NCBI RefSeq assembly: GCF_040939305.1 | Contig: NZ_CP162511.1 | Span: 2,790,001 to 2,854,000, forward strand | DNA: 64,000 nucleotides | Direction: 5' to 3' | DNA from: Herbiconiux sp. A18JL235 | GTDB lineage: Bacteria > Actinomycetota > Actinomycetes > Actinomycetales > Microbacteriaceae | Shown: piece after piece, positions 17,193 to 27,184 of the stretch | Numbering within the stretch: position 1 is the stretch's first letter | Layout: each line of letters opens with the position of its first letter | Made by a program: the position numbers and the translations under genes | Notes under the pieces: generated by a model | What the model was told of the DNA's origin: nothing | What the model saw: the letters and a program-made list of their open reading frames with translations, nothing else | The model's database searches: none

Positions 17193-19583
17193 CTAGGGCG
17201 GGCGGTGCTCGCTCCAGACGCTGAGGGCTGGAGGGTCGGCAGCGGAGGCATCGGGGGCTGCTGGCGGGACGCTGACGGTGATGAGGCCCAGGGTGTCGGT
17301 GCGGAAGGCCTGGGTGCCCGTGCGGGCGAGGAGGGAGAGAAGTCGGTCGGTGGGGTGGCCGTAGCCGTTGTCGGTGCCCACCGAGATGAGGCCGAGCCGC
17401 GCGGAGACTCGCGTATAGAGGCGGTCGCTCTGGTCGGCGGAGCCGTGGTGGGAGACCTTCACGACGTCGACACGGCCGAGACTGCCGGTGGCGACGAGGG
17501 CGTTCTGCGCCGATTCGCCGAGATCGCCCAGGAAGAGCGCGGTGAGGGGCCCGGTGAACAGCACGGTGACACTGGCGTCGTTGCCCCGGAGACGGGTGTG
17601 GGGCTGGGGCCAGAGGACGCTCCAGCCGAGCGCTCCCAGCTCGCCGTGCAGGCCGCCGACCCCGTCGACGAGGTGGGCTCCACCCTCGTCGAGCCGATCG
17701 AGCAGGCGGTCGTCGGCGGCGCCGTCGGGCGGCCCGACGACCGCGGTGGAGACCCGGCCGATCACGGCGTCGACACCACCGACGTGGTCGCGGTCGTAGT
17801 GGGTGAGAACGAGCAAGTCGATCCGCTCGATGCCGAGGTCGGCGAGACACTCCTCGAGCGGTTCGGGTTCGGGCCCCACGTCGACGAGCGCGACACTGCC
17901 CGCGCTGCGGAGCACCACCGCGTCGCCTTGCCCGATGTCGCAGGCGGCGATCATCCACCCCGGCGGTATCGCGCCGTCGCGCGCGATGACACCGCCGGTC
18001 GCGAGCCCGACCGACACCACGACGACGGCTGCACAGCCGCCCGCCACCGCGCGCGTCGCGCTCCGGTGCCTCCGCGCCGCGGCGATGCAGAACACGACGG
18101 CGCCGAGCACCGCGAGGGCGACTGATGCGGCGAGCAGGCTGTCGGCGAACGGCACGACGGCGAACGGGAGACCGGCGAAGAAGCGGGCCACCGCCCCGAT
18201 CCAGGCGGACGGCACCCAGGGCAACCACGCGGCCGCGGAGGCGAGGCCCGGGGCGAGGACCCCGAGCAGGCAGACACCGAGGCCCAGCACGCTGACCGCA
18301 GCGGCGGCGGGCTCCGCGAGCAGGTTCGCCGGCACCGTGTAGGGCGTCAGCTGCGGCGAGAGCAGGAAGAGCACCGGCTGGCACGCCAGCTGTGCGGCGA
18401 CCGGGACAGCGACCGCGAGGGCCAGCCACCGGGGCATCAGGCGGCCGGCGAGCGCTGCGAGCGGCCGGGTGAGCAGGAGGAGCCCGGCAGTGGCCAGCAC
18501 CGAGAGGGCAAAGCCCGCGCTCCGCGAGAGCCACGGGTCGACCGTGAGGAGCACGACGACCGACAGGAACAGTGGCGGCAGCCCCGCCGCCGGGCGCCCC
18601 AGAAGCGTCACCACGAGAACGATCGTCGCCATCGTCGCCGCTCGCAGCACGCTCGGCTCGGGAGTGACCAGCACGACGAAGAGCACCAGGGTCGCCAGTC
18701 CGCACACCAGACGAACCCGACGGCTCGCCCCGAGGGCACCGCCGACCAGCACCACGGTACCCACGACGACGGCGCAGTTCGCGCCGGAGACGGCGGTGAG
18801 GTGGGTGAGCCCCGTGTTCGTCATCGCCTCGGTCAACTCATCGGAGACCTGCCGGTCGTCGCCGATGGCGAGACCGGTGAGCAGCTCGCGGCCGTCGCCG
18901 GGCAGCGACTCGACCGACGCACGGAACGACCGGCGCACCTGATCGGCCCAGTCGAGCCACCACCCCGGCGCGGCGACGACCTCCGCCTCACCTCTGCCGA
19001 AGAGCAGGAACTCACGGGAGCCACCGGACTCCACCGCGGTGAGGGTGCCCCGTGCCGCCAGGACGGCGCCGATGCGGAGCGACTCCGGGTCGTCGACCTC
19101 GGTGAAGACGAGCACAGGCGAGCGGGCGACCGTCTCGACGTTCCCGGTGGTGAACGTCGCGAGCTCCGCGGGCACCTGCACGCGGGATCGCGCCGAACCG
19201 AAGGGCGCCGGGGCGGCCTCCGACAGCCCGGTGACGCGCAGCACCGCCGACCCCATCATCGAGTCTCCCGCGACCGGCAGCTCGGCGGGATGTCGTCTCG
19301 GGTTCTGCGCGGCCACGGAGGTGCACACGAGCGCCGCGGCGGCCAGGGTGACCGCGACGATCGCCACAGCCACTCCGGCCGGGCGCCCCTCGGGCACGTC
19401 GAGTCCTTCCGGCCTCGGCTCGTCGCGCCGGCGCAGGAGAAGCATGACGACCAAGACGAGCGCGGCGCCCATCCAGAGACCGGCTGCCGCCCACGGCACC
19501 GAGTCGGGCAGCCCGACGATCACGAGAGCGGTCACCCACGCCGCCGCGGCCGGCAGCGCGAGCCGCAGGTCTCCGCGCATCAC
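17193..19583 (-). CDS. comEC: ComEC/Rec2 DNA internalization channel protein
   Basis: Inner-membrane channel protein for uptake of single-stranded DNA in natural transformation, 796 residues. The N-terminus has two or three membrane helices, then an OB-like ectodomain (about 90-220), the multi-helix Competence domain (about 230-520) and a C-terminal metallo-beta-lactamase-like domain with THYDRDH at about 594-600 and a SHHGS motif near 712. Its ATG overlaps the comEA stop by four bases. Both domains look intact, although competence is rarely shown in this family. Confidence 0.92.
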   Translation of the reverse strand: MMRGDLRLALPAAAAWVTALVIVGLPDSVPWAAAGLWMGAALVLVVMLLLRRRDEPRPEGLDVPEGRPAGVAVAIVAVTLAAAALVCTSVAAQNPRRHPAELPVAGDSMMGSAVLRVTGLSEAAPAPFGSARSRVQVPAELATFTTGNVETVARSPVLVFTEVDDPESLRIGAVLAARGTLTAVESGGSREFLLFGRGEAEVVAAPGWWLDWADQVRRSFRASVESLPGDGRELLTGLAIGDDRQVSDELTEAMTNTGLTHLTAVSGANCAVVVGTVVLVGGALGASRRVRLVCGLATLVLFVVLVTPEPSVLRAATMATIVLVVTLLGRPAAGLPPLFLSVVVLLTVDPWLSRSAGFALSVLATAGLLLLTRPLAALAGRLMPRWLALAVAVPVAAQLACQPVLFLLSPQLTPYTVPANLLAEPAAAAVSVLGLGVCLLGVLAPGLASAAAWLPWVPSAWIGAVARFFAGLPFAVVPFADSLLAASVALAVLGAVVFCIAAARRHRSATRAVAGGCAAVVVVSVGLATGGVIARDGAIPPGWMIAACDIGQGDAVVLRSAGSVALVDVGPEPEPLEECLADLGIERIDLLVLTHYDRDHVGGVDAVIGRVSTAVVGPPDGAADDRLLDRLDEGGAHLVDGVGGLHGELGALGWSVLWPQPHTRLRGNDASVTVLFTGPLTALFLGDLGESAQNALVATGSLGRVDVVKVSHHGSADQSDRLYTRVSARLGLISVGTDNGYGHPTDRLLSLLARTGTQAFRTDTLGLITVSVPPAAPDASAADPPALSVWSEHRPP

Positions 19584-20320
19584 ACACGCACCAGGTCGCG
19601 AAGACCCTCGAGAGTCTTCTCACCGATGCCGGTGACCTGCAGCAGGTCGTCGATCGAGGAGAACGGGCCGTTCTCGTCGCGCCACGCGACGATGCGTGCA
19701 GCCATCGCGGGCCCGATGCGGGGCAGCGTGTCGAGATCGGCCGCGGTGGCCCGATTCAGGTCGATGACCCCGCCCGCGCCCGCGCCCGCGGATGCGCCCA
19801 CACCTCCGGATGCGCCAGACCCCCCGGATGCGCCCCCCACGCTCCCGGGGGCGACCTCGGGCGGCGCCTCCCCCACCGCGAGCACCCGCAGCTGCTCGCC
19901 ATCGACGAGCGGCCGCGCCAGGTTCACCGACGAGCGCTCCGCCTGATCGGTGAACCCACCCGCCAGCACGACGACGTCGACGACTCTGGCCCCGCTCGCG
20001 AGCTCGTAGACCCCGGGCGCCGCGACGGCACCGAGCAGGTGGACCATGATCGGTGCAGGTGTCGGGTTGCCTCCGTCGGGCGTTTCAGCGGACACCGCAG
20101 ACACACCGAGCCCAGCAGGTGGCTCGGTCGGCCCAGCGCCCGAGTCAGCGCCGGCACTCCCCGCCACCACCGTCGTCGCCCCCATCGGCGCCAGCGCCGT
20201 GATGAGCACCGAGACGACCAGCGCCGCCACCACCAGCACGACCGCCGCCCCGACCCCCACGCGCACCCGCACGGAGGGCCCGGTCGGCGCGGCGTTCGGA
20301 GGTGGCTCGGGCAGGGACAT
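19580..20320 (-). CDS. comEA: ComEA-like helix-hairpin-helix DNA receptor
   Basis: Membrane-anchored DNA-binding protein that hands DNA to ComEC. The 246-residue protein has one transmembrane helix (about 22-45), a linker, an SLBB domain (about 90-150), a Gly/Ala/Ser-rich spacer (about 155-183) and a C-terminal double helix-hairpin-helix (about 185-246, LPRIGPAMAARIV and VTGIGEKTLEGL). It is coupled to comEC. A hairpin just upstream may hide its ribosome binding site. Confidence 0.92.
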   Translation of the reverse strand: MSLPEPPPNAAPTGPSVRVRVGVGAAVVLVVAALVVSVLITALAPMGATTVVAGSAGADSGAGPTEPPAGLGVSAVSAETPDGGNPTPAPIMVHLLGAVAAPGVYELASGARVVDVVVLAGGFTDQAERSSVNLARPLVDGEQLRVLAVGEAPPEVAPGSVGGASGGSGASGGVGASAGAGAGGVIDLNRATAADLDTLPRIGPAMAARIVAWRDENGPFSSIDDLLQVTGIGEKTLEGLRDLVRV

Positions 20321-20325
20321 GCGGC

Positions 20326-20341
20326 GAGGCTACGAGCCTCC
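20326..20341 (-). promoter_or_regulatory. comEA: Hairpin overlapping the comEA ribosome binding site
   Basis: On the minus strand GGAGGCT-CGT-AGCCTC, then GCCGC, then the comEA ATG. The only GGAGG near the start forms one arm of a 6-bp stem with a 3-base loop. The stem would occlude the site and could limit ComEA/ComEC translation. Confidence 0.35.
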
Positions 20342-20408
20342 GCCCGCCCACCGCCTCACCGCCCACGAGTCTGTGGAGACTCCGCTTCCTGATACGGCCT
20401 GGGGAGAA

Positions 20409-20494
20409 CCGACCGACCCGCTACCCGGCCGACACCCGACCGACCCGCTACCCGGCCGACACCCGACCGACCCGCTACCCGACCGACCCGCTAC
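20409..20494. repeat. 27-bp tandem repeat between leuS and comEA
   Basis: Units starting at 20409, 20436 and 20463, with a 16-base partial at 20479, all built on CCGACCGACCCGCTACCCGG. The three full units are essentially identical, suggesting recent slippage. The array ends on the leuS stop codon and occupies about half of the 170-base gap upstream of comEA. Confidence 0.85.
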
Positions 20495-23097
20495 GAAGCG
20501 GGCCTCGTCACGAAGTTGATCAGTCGCGGCGCCCGCGCCACCACCGTCACGACCTCCCGGTCGCCGATCGACCGCTTCACCGACGCCAGCTCGCGCGCCT
20601 CCGCCTCGAGGGCGGCCCCGTCGATCTTCGGCGACACCTCGAGCCGGTCGCGCACCTTGCCGTCGACCTGCACCACGGCAGTAACGGTGTCCTCGGTGAG
20701 CAGCGACGGGTCGGCCCCGCGCCAGCCGTAGTTCGCGATCGACGGCTCGTAGCCGAGCCGCTCCCACATGTCCTCCGCGGTGTACGGCGCGAACAGCGAC
20801 AGCCCGAGCGCGATCGTCTCGACCGCCTCACGAACAGCCGGGTCGGAGCCGCCGGGGCCCGAGTCGATGGCCTTGCGGGCGGCGTTCACGAGCTCCATCA
20901 GGCGCGCCACGACCACGTTGAACTTGAAGGCCTCGATGAGCCCGGGCGCCTCGGCGAGGAAACGATGGGTGACCCGTCGCAGCGCACGGTCGCCCTCACG
21001 CCAGTTGACCGAGGGCGGAGAGGTGACGTCGGCGGTGAGCCTCCAGGCGCGCGCCAGGAACTTGGCCGAACCGGCCGGCGACACGTCGGCCCAGTCGATG
21101 TCGTCTTCCGGCGGCCCGGCGAACGCCATGGTGAGACGCACCGCGTCGACACCGTGCTCCTCGAGCTGGTCGGAAAGCCGAACCAGGTTGCCCTTCGACT
21201 TCGACATCGCCGATCCGTCCATGAGCACCATGCCCTGGTTGAGCAGCGCGCTGAAGGGTTCGGTGAATCCGACGTAGCCGAGGTCGAACAGCACCTTCGT
21301 GATGAAGCGGGCGTAGAGCAGGTGCAGGATGGCGTGCGTCACACCGCCCACGTACTGGTCGACGGGCGCCCACTTGTCGACCTCTTTCGGGTCGAACGCC
21401 TGCGTGTCGTCGTTCGGCGACAGGAAGCGCAGGAAGTACCACGAGCTGTCGACGAAGGTGTCCATCGTGTCGGGGTCGCGGAGCGCCGGCGTGCCGTCGA
21501 CGGGGTTCGGCACGTTCACCCAGTCGGCGGCCCCGCCGAGCGGCGAGGTGCCCTTGGGCGTGAGGTTCAGCCCTTCGGTGGGCGGCAGCAGCACGGGCAG
21601 CTGGTCTTCGGGCACCGGATGCTCGGAGCCGTCGGCACCGTGGATGATCGGGATGGGCGTACCCCAGTAGCGCTGCCTCGAGATGAGCCAGTCACGCAGG
21701 CGGTAGTTCTTGGCCGGCCGCCCGGTGCCCGCCGCCTCGAGGATCTCGATGATCTTGCGGATGGCGTTCGACTTCGACAGCCCGTCGAGCGGGCCGGAGT
21801 TGATGAGCCGCCCCTCGCCCGCCAGGGCGATTCCCGTGGTGGCGGGGTCGAGGTCTTCGAGCTCGGGCAGGTCGTCGGGGTCGAGCACCGGGATGACACC
21901 GGTGACCGGCGCCAGCGTGTCGACGACCACCCGAACCGGAAGCCCGAAGGCGCGAGCGAAGTCGAGGTCGCGCTGGTCGTGCGCGGGCACCGCCATGACG
22001 GCGCCGTGCCCGTAGTCGGCGAGCACGTAGTCGGCTGCCCAGATGGGCAGACGCTCCCCGTTCACCGGGTTGATGGCGTAGCGGTCGAGGAAGATGCCCG
22101 TCTTCGGCCGGTCGGTCGCCTGCCGCTCGGTCTCCGACGACTTCTGCACCTCGGCGAGGTACTTCGCGAAGCGTTCGCGCACAGCATCCGCGTCGTCTCC
22201 GGTGCCCGTGGCGACGAGTTCCTGGGCCAGGTCGGAATCGGGGGCGACCACCATGAAGGTCGCGCCGTAGAGCGTGTCGGGCCGGGTGGTGAAGACCGTG
22301 ACCTTCTCGTCACGGCCCTCGATGACGAAGTCGACGTCGGCGCCGACGGAGCGGCCGATCCAGTTGCGCTGCATCGCGATGACCTTGGCAGGCCAGGTGC
22401 CCTCGAGCTGCTTGAGGTCATCGAGCAGGCGGTCGGCGTAGTCGGTGATGCGGAAGTACCACTGGGTGAGCTTCTTCTTCACCACGACGGCGCCCGAGCG
22501 CTCGGAGGTGCCGTCGGGCAGCACCTGCTCGTTGGCGAGCACGGTCTGGTCGACCGGGTCCCAGTTGACCCAGCTGGCCTTGCGGTAGGCGAGGCCCTTC
22601 TCGTACATCTTGAGGAACAGCCACTGGTTCCACTTGTAGTACTCGGGGTCTGAGGTGTGCAGCACGCGGTCCCAGTCGAACGAGCCGGCGTACTTCTTGA
22701 AGCTCGAGTGCTGCTGCGCGATGTTGTCGTAGGTCCACTCGCGGGGGTCGAGGCCGCGTTTGATGGCGGCGTTCTCGGCGGGCAGGCCGAACGAGTCCCA
22801 GCCGATGGGGTGCAGCACGTTGAAGCCCTGCTGTCGCCAGTAGCGCGCCACGACGTCGCCCAGCGCGTAGGCCTCGGCGTGGCCCATGTGCAGGTCGCCC
22901 GACGGGTAGGGGAACATGTCGAGCACGTACTTGCGCGGGCGCTTGTCGCCGTCGAGGTCGGTGCTGAACGGCTTCAGCTCCTCCCAGCGGGGAAGCCACT
23001 TCTCCTGAAGGGCACGGATGTCGTAGCGCTCGGCCTCGTCGTGTGCCTGGCCGGGCTCGTCGAAGGTGTTCTCGGTGACCACGTGACTCTCATTCAT
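20491..23097 (-). CDS. leuS: Leucine-tRNA ligase
   Basis: Class I aminoacyl-tRNA synthetase of 868 residues. The HIGH motif is HMGH at 70-73 and the KMSKS loop reads AMSKS at about 630-634; the editing (CP1) domain lies between. The ATG at 23097 is chosen because family similarity begins soon after it. The open frame extends 29 codons upstream without a better site, and no clear ribosome binding site is visible. I found no T-box-like leader. It heads the comEA-comEC-holA run. Confidence 0.95.
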   Translation of the reverse strand: MNESHVVTENTFDEPGQAHDEAERYDIRALQEKWLPRWEELKPFSTDLDGDKRPRKYVLDMFPYPSGDLHMGHAEAYALGDVVARYWRQQGFNVLHPIGWDSFGLPAENAAIKRGLDPREWTYDNIAQQHSSFKKYAGSFDWDRVLHTSDPEYYKWNQWLFLKMYEKGLAYRKASWVNWDPVDQTVLANEQVLPDGTSERSGAVVVKKKLTQWYFRITDYADRLLDDLKQLEGTWPAKVIAMQRNWIGRSVGADVDFVIEGRDEKVTVFTTRPDTLYGATFMVVAPDSDLAQELVATGTGDDADAVRERFAKYLAEVQKSSETERQATDRPKTGIFLDRYAINPVNGERLPIWAADYVLADYGHGAVMAVPAHDQRDLDFARAFGLPVRVVVDTLAPVTGVIPVLDPDDLPELEDLDPATTGIALAGEGRLINSGPLDGLSKSNAIRKIIEILEAAGTGRPAKNYRLRDWLISRQRYWGTPIPIIHGADGSEHPVPEDQLPVLLPPTEGLNLTPKGTSPLGGAADWVNVPNPVDGTPALRDPDTMDTFVDSSWYFLRFLSPNDDTQAFDPKEVDKWAPVDQYVGGVTHAILHLLYARFITKVLFDLGYVGFTEPFSALLNQGMVLMDGSAMSKSKGNLVRLSDQLEEHGVDAVRLTMAFAGPPEDDIDWADVSPAGSAKFLARAWRLTADVTSPPSVNWREGDRALRRVTHRFLAEAPGLIEAFKFNVVVARLMELVNAARKAIDSGPGGSDPAVREAVETIALGLSLFAPYTAEDMWERLGYEPSIANYGWRGADPSLLTEDTVTAVVQVDGKVRDRLEVSPKIDGAALEAEARELASVKRSIGDREVVTVVARAPRLINFVTRPAS

Positions 23098-23188
23098 GCT
23101 CGCGCAGGCGAACCACATCGACGGCAGATCTGCCGGAAGCAGTGGGTCGCAAGGATCGGCGCGCACGACGCGCCAGCAAACCACACTA

Positions 23189-24580
23189 CTACCCCGGCAG
23201 AACGGCCCCGAGAACCCGGAGCAGGGCTGCGGCCTTCAGCCGGGTCTCCTCCACCTCCTCTGCGGCCACCGAGAGGGTCGTGATGCCGCCCCCGGTGCCG
23301 ACGGATGCGCCGCCCGCCGTCACGACGACGCTCCTGATCACCATCGCCAGCTCGGCAGCTCCGTCGAAGGAGAGGAAGCCGAAAGCGCCAGAATAGACGC
23401 CCCGCTCACCGCCCTCGAACCGCTCCAGGTGCCTCATCGCGCTGCGCTTCGGGGCACCGGTCATCGAGCCGGCGGGGAAGGTCGCCCCGAGCGCGTCGAC
23501 GACGTCGAGACCCGCCCGCAGCCGACCCTCGACGGTGCTCACCAGCTGATGCACCTGCGGATGCGTCTCCACCGCCAGCAGCTCGCTCACCCGCACGGTG
23601 CCGAGCTCGCACACCCTGGCCAGGTCGTTGCGCATGAGGTCGACGATCATGAGGTTCTCGGCGCGCTCCTTCTCGCTCGCCAGGAGTTCGGCTGCCAGGC
23701 GCGCGTCGTCGGCAGTATCCGTTCCCCGGCGGCGCGTGCCCTTCACCGGGCGCGTCACCACCCTGCCGTCGGCCGAGACGCGCAGGAAGAGCTCGGGCGA
23801 GGCGCTGAGGAGCGCTGTGTCGTCGATGCGCAGGTACCCGCCGTGGGCGGTGGGGCTGAGCTCGCGCAGCCGCAGGTAGGTGTCCCAGGGGTCGAACCTC
23901 CCTGGCACGTCGAGCGTGTTGGTGAGGCAGAGCTGGTAGGCCTCACCCGCAGCGATCACGCGGCGGCACTCCTCCACGAGGTGGGCGTATCGGGAGAAGT
24001 CGTGCCGCGGATGCGCGACCGTGTCGGCACGCGCGACCGACGGTGCGGGGGCGACGGATGCGCGGGCCACCTCGACGAGAGCCCGTTCGGTGCTGTCGAA
24101 CCAGTCGAGCGCATCCGGCGCCGGGAGGGCGAGCAGGGTCACCTCTCCCGTGGCGTGGTCGATGGCGACGGCCCGCTCGACGAGGAGGAACCGTGACGGG
24201 ATGCGGCCGGCGGGATGGGCGCGGGGGCCGCGCGTGAGTTCCTCGTCGAGGGTGCCCAGCTCGTACTCGAGCCAGCCCACCCAGCCGAGCCCGAAGGGCG
24301 GAGCGGAGTCGGAGGCGGGCGGCATGTCGGGCGCGGGCTCCCCCGACCGGCGCGGGTCGCCGTCTCCGGCGCCCTGGGGTGCCGGCCACAGGTGGCGCAG
24401 CTCGCTCCACGATCGCGCCTCGACGACGGTCTCGGCGGCACCGAGGTAGCTCATGCCGGCGGTGGCTCCTCGGCCGCCGTCGAGCCAGAACGCGCGCGGG
24501 TCGTCGGCGTGGAGCGCGGCGAACGCGGCGGCCGGGTCGATGCCCACGGCCAGGGTTCGTCGCAGGGGCGTCGGCGGCAC
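23189..24580 (-). CDS. pabB: Aminodeoxychorismate synthase component I (PabB-like)
   Basis: Chorismate-utilising enzyme of 463 residues that with a glutamine amidotransferase makes 4-amino-4-deoxychorismate for folate. The C-terminal half shows the chorismate-binding signatures ([37 protein letters not shown]). The start is a GTG without ribosome binding site but with TACGCT six bases before it, so probably leaderless. It is divergent from a class IV aminotransferase resembling the lyase PabC, which favours PabB over TrpE. The matching amidotransferase is not in the window. Confidence 0.88.
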   Translation of the reverse strand: MPPTPLRRTLAVGIDPAAAFAALHADDPRAFWLDGGRGATAGMSYLGAAETVVEARSWSELRHLWPAPQGAGDGDPRRSGEPAPDMPPASDSAPPFGLGWVGWLEYELGTLDEELTRGPRAHPAGRIPSRFLLVERAVAIDHATGEVTLLALPAPDALDWFDSTERALVEVARASVAPAPSVARADTVAHPRHDFSRYAHLVEECRRVIAAGEAYQLCLTNTLDVPGRFDPWDTYLRLRELSPTAHGGYLRIDDTALLSASPELFLRVSADGRVVTRPVKGTRRRGTDTADDARLAAELLASEKERAENLMIVDLMRNDLARVCELGTVRVSELLAVETHPQVHQLVSTVEGRLRAGLDVVDALGATFPAGSMTGAPKRSAMRHLERFEGGERGVYSGAFGFLSFDGAAELAMVIRSVVVTAGGASVGTGGGITTLSVAAEEVEETRLKAAALLRVLGAVLPG

Positions 24581-24586
24581 TGTAAT

Positions 24587-24592
24587 AGCGTA
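24587..24592 (-). promoter_or_regulatory. pabB: Putative leaderless -10 for pabB
   Basis: TACGCT on the minus strand, then ATTACA, then GTG at 24580. No Shine-Dalgarno sequence is present. Confidence 0.45.
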
Positions 24593-24622
24593 GTTCGTGA
24601 CCCGACGGCGAGAGGAGCGCGC

Positions 24623-25423
24623 ATGGCGACGGCCCCGGCCACCTTCGTCTGGTCGCGCGGCGCGCTCGTGGAGCAGGAGCTGCAGCCCCACACCGAGCTG
24701 CTCGTCGCCGACTCGTGGCTGGTCGAGGCCTCGGGAACGGTGCGGGCCCTCGATGCACACCGCGAACGCTTCCTCGACAGCGTGGGGCGCACGGCGGGCG
24801 ACGCCGGCACGATCGCGGCGGCGACCTCGTTCTGGGGTGCGGCGATCGGCAGGCTGAAGGCGTTCCCGCAGGCGCGACTGTTCCCGCGGATCGAGCTGGC
24901 GCGTCTTCAGCACGACGACGCCCTCGAGTTGCGGCTGCGGGTGCGGCTCGCACCCCGCCCGCGCACGAGCTCGGTCGTCGTGAGCCATGCCGGAGACGAC
25001 CCGCGACGGGTTCCGCGTGTCAAGGGCCCCGATCTCGAGCACCTCGTCGCGCTGCGCGGCGAGGCCCAGGAGAACGGCGCCGACGAGATCGTGCTGCTCC
25101 ACGACGGTCTCGTCGTCGACGGTTCGAGCTCGGCGCTGCTGTGGTGGCGCGGCGAGACCCTCGTGGCTCCGAGCGGCGACCTGGCGAGGGTGGCGAGCGT
25201 CACGGCGCGGAGCATCCGACTCATCGCCACGGCGACGGGAACGCGGGTGGTGGAGGAGCGGGCGCGACCTGCCGATCTCGAGGGGTGCGAGCTGTGGGCG
25301 GTGAACGCGCTCCACGGCATCTCGGCGGTGGAGCAGTGGATCGACGGCCCCGCGCTCGCCGTGCGCCCCACCCGGGCGGCGACCTGGCGCAAGCGCCTCG
25401 CCGCGCTCAGCCGGCCGCTCTGA
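24623..25423 (+). CDS. pabC: Class IV aminotransferase, probable aminodeoxychorismate lyase
   Basis: PLP-dependent fold-type IV protein of 266 residues. The probable Schiff-base lysine is in RVKGPDLEHL near residue 135, and the DEIVLLHDGLVVDGSSSALLWW segment (about 154-175) matches the family's cofactor loop. AGAGGAG precedes the ATG. It is divergent from pabB across 42 bases, suggesting that together they turn chorismate into p-aminobenzoate. Assignment as PabC rather than a D-amino acid or branched-chain aminotransferase rests on that neighbour. Confidence 0.8.
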   Translation: MATAPATFVWSRGALVEQELQPHTELLVADSWLVEASGTVRALDAHRERFLDSVGRTAGDAGTIAAATSFWGAAIGRLKAFPQARLFPRIELARLQHDDALELRLRVRLAPRPRTSSVVVSHAGDDPRRVPRVKGPDLEHLVALRGEAQENGADEIVLLHDGLVVDGSSSALLWWRGETLVAPSGDLARVASVTARSIRLIATATGTRVVEERARPADLEGCELWAVNALHGISAVEQWIDGPALAVRPTRAATWRKRLAALSRPL

Positions 25424-25483
25424 GCCACAGCCGAAGGCGCCCGCGGACGCTCGCCGGCAGGCCCCGCCCACGCATCAGCAGCC

Positions 25484-27184
25484 TCAGTCTCGCGGCGCCT
25501 CCAGCCGCACCGTCTTCGTGACGAGCTCGTCGTCGACCGGCGTGTGCGAGATGAGCACGACGGCCCGGTCACCCCGCCCCGCTGCCTGCAGCAGGTCGCG
25601 CACCAGCGCGTCGGCACGGTCGGGGTCGACGTTGGCCGTGGGCTCGTCGAGCACCAGCACGGGGAACTCGGCGAGCAGGGCCCTCGCCAGTGCGAGGCGC
25701 TGCGCCTGCCCGCCCGAGACCAGCGCACCCCGGTCGCCGACCCTGGCGCGGAGGCCGCCGCGGGCGCGCATCCAGTCGCCGAGCCCGACGCGATCGAGCA
25801 CGGCCTCGAGCTCTCCGTCGGTGGCCGTGTCTTTCGCGAAGAGCAGGTTCTGTCTGATGTCGTCGTCGAAGAGGTAGGGCCGTTGCTCGCACAGGCCCAC
25901 CACGCGCCGCACCTCGTCGGCGGGGTACTCTGCGACGTCGACTCCGTCGAGCAGGTAGTCGCCGCCGTGGTCGAGAAAGCGCACGAGCACGTGCGCGAGG
26001 GTGGTCTTGCCCGCTCCGCTGCCGCCCCGCACCAGGATGCGGTCGCCCGGCTCCACCTCGAACGACACCGGCGCGAGGGCGAGCGGCCGGCCCGCCGCGG
26101 CACCGCCCGGCGCCTCGGCCGCGGCGTCACCGCCTCCCGGCCACCGCGCCGTCACCCCGCGGAGGCTGAGCCGCACCGGGCCGCTCGGCGCACGTCGGGT
26201 CGCCCGCGGCCCGTCGACCGGGATCCCCTCCGGCACCTCATCGGGCACGACCGAGGCGATGCGGTCGGCGCTCGCCGAGACCTGTCGCCAGGCGCCTGCC
26301 GCCAGCGGCACCATCGCGACCACCTCGAACACCGCCAACGGCAGCAGCGCGACGACGGCGAGCGCCGGCCCCCCGAAGCCGCCCGTGCCGAGAGTGGGAA
26401 CACCGACGACGAGCGTCAGCACCGTCACCAGCCCGGCGACCAGCACCACGAGCGCCGAGGTCGCCCCGACGCCCGCGGAACGTCGAAGCACCGCACGGGT
26501 GAGGTCACGATCGGCGTCGGCGAGCCGTTCGCGGCCCGCGGCGACGGCTCCGTAGGCGGTGAGCACGTCGAGATGGGTCAGGTGGTCGGCGAGCTCCGCC
26601 TGATAGCTACCGCGCAGGCCTGCGATCGCCCGCTCGGCCCGGCCCGAGACCAGGGCGTTCACCACTGTGCCGAGCACGAACACCGCGACGAGCGCCACGC
26701 CCAGCACGAACCCCGCGGCGGGCAGCACGATCGACATGACGACGACGCTCGCGACGGCGGTGAGTCCTGAGACGACGAGGGGTTGCACGACGCGCAGCGG
26801 CAGGTTCTGCTGCTCGTCGACGTCTCCCACCAGCCGCGCCAGCAGGTCGCCCCGGCGCGTGCCGCCCAGCCCGTCCGGCGACACCGGCACGAGCCGCTCG
26901 TACACACCGACCCTCAGCTCGGGGAGGGTCGCGAACGCAGCATCGTGACTGAACAGGCGCTCCACGTAGCGGAAGGCCGCCCGCCCGAGCGCGAACGCCC
27001 GCACCCCCACCATCGCCATCGAGAGGAAGAGGATGGGCGGCATCTCGGCCGCCCGCGTGATGAGCCAGGCCGCCGTCGCGAGCAGCCCGACCGCGCAGAG
27101 CGCGGAGAGCAGCCCGAACGCCACGCCGGGGAGGAACCTCACGAGCTTCGGCTGCGCCAGCCGCAGCACCTCGGCGCGCCTCAT
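25484..27184 (-). CDS. cydC: Thiol reductant ABC exporter subunit CydC
   Basis: Half of the heterodimeric CydDC exporter that moves cysteine/glutathione to the cell surface for cytochrome bd assembly. The 566-residue protein has six membrane helices (about 1-310) and a nucleotide-binding domain with Walker A GGSGAGKTT, signature VSGGQAQRLALARAL and Walker B VLVLDEPTANVD. It overlaps cydD by four bases (ATGA). Last gene of cydABDC and convergent with pabC. Confidence 0.92.
   Translation of the reverse strand: MRRAEVLRLAQPKLVRFLPGVAFGLLSALCAVGLLATAAWLITRAAEMPPILFLSMAMVGVRAFALGRAAFRYVERLFSHDAAFATLPELRVGVYERLVPVSPDGLGGTRRGDLLARLVGDVDEQQNLPLRVVQPLVVSGLTAVASVVVMSIVLPAAGFVLGVALVAVFVLGTVVNALVSGRAERAIAGLRGSYQAELADHLTHLDVLTAYGAVAAGRERLADADRDLTRAVLRRSAGVGATSALVVLVAGLVTVLTLVVGVPTLGTGGFGGPALAVVALLPLAVFEVVAMVPLAAGAWRQVSASADRIASVVPDEVPEGIPVDGPRATRRAPSGPVRLSLRGVTARWPGGGDAAAEAPGGAAAGRPLALAPVSFEVEPGDRILVRGGSGAGKTTLAHVLVRFLDHGGDYLLDGVDVAEYPADEVRRVVGLCEQRPYLFDDDIRQNLLFAKDTATDGELEAVLDRVGLGDWMRARGGLRARVGDRGALVSGGQAQRLALARALLAEFPVLVLDEPTANVDPDRADALVRDLLQAAGRGDRAVVLISHTPVDDELVTKTVRLEAPRD

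Noticed and set aside
22980..23184. Possible T-box or attenuation leader in front of leuS
   Set aside because: No specifier-loop/antiterminator consensus (TGGNACCGCG-like) or terminator could be found upstream of the ATG.
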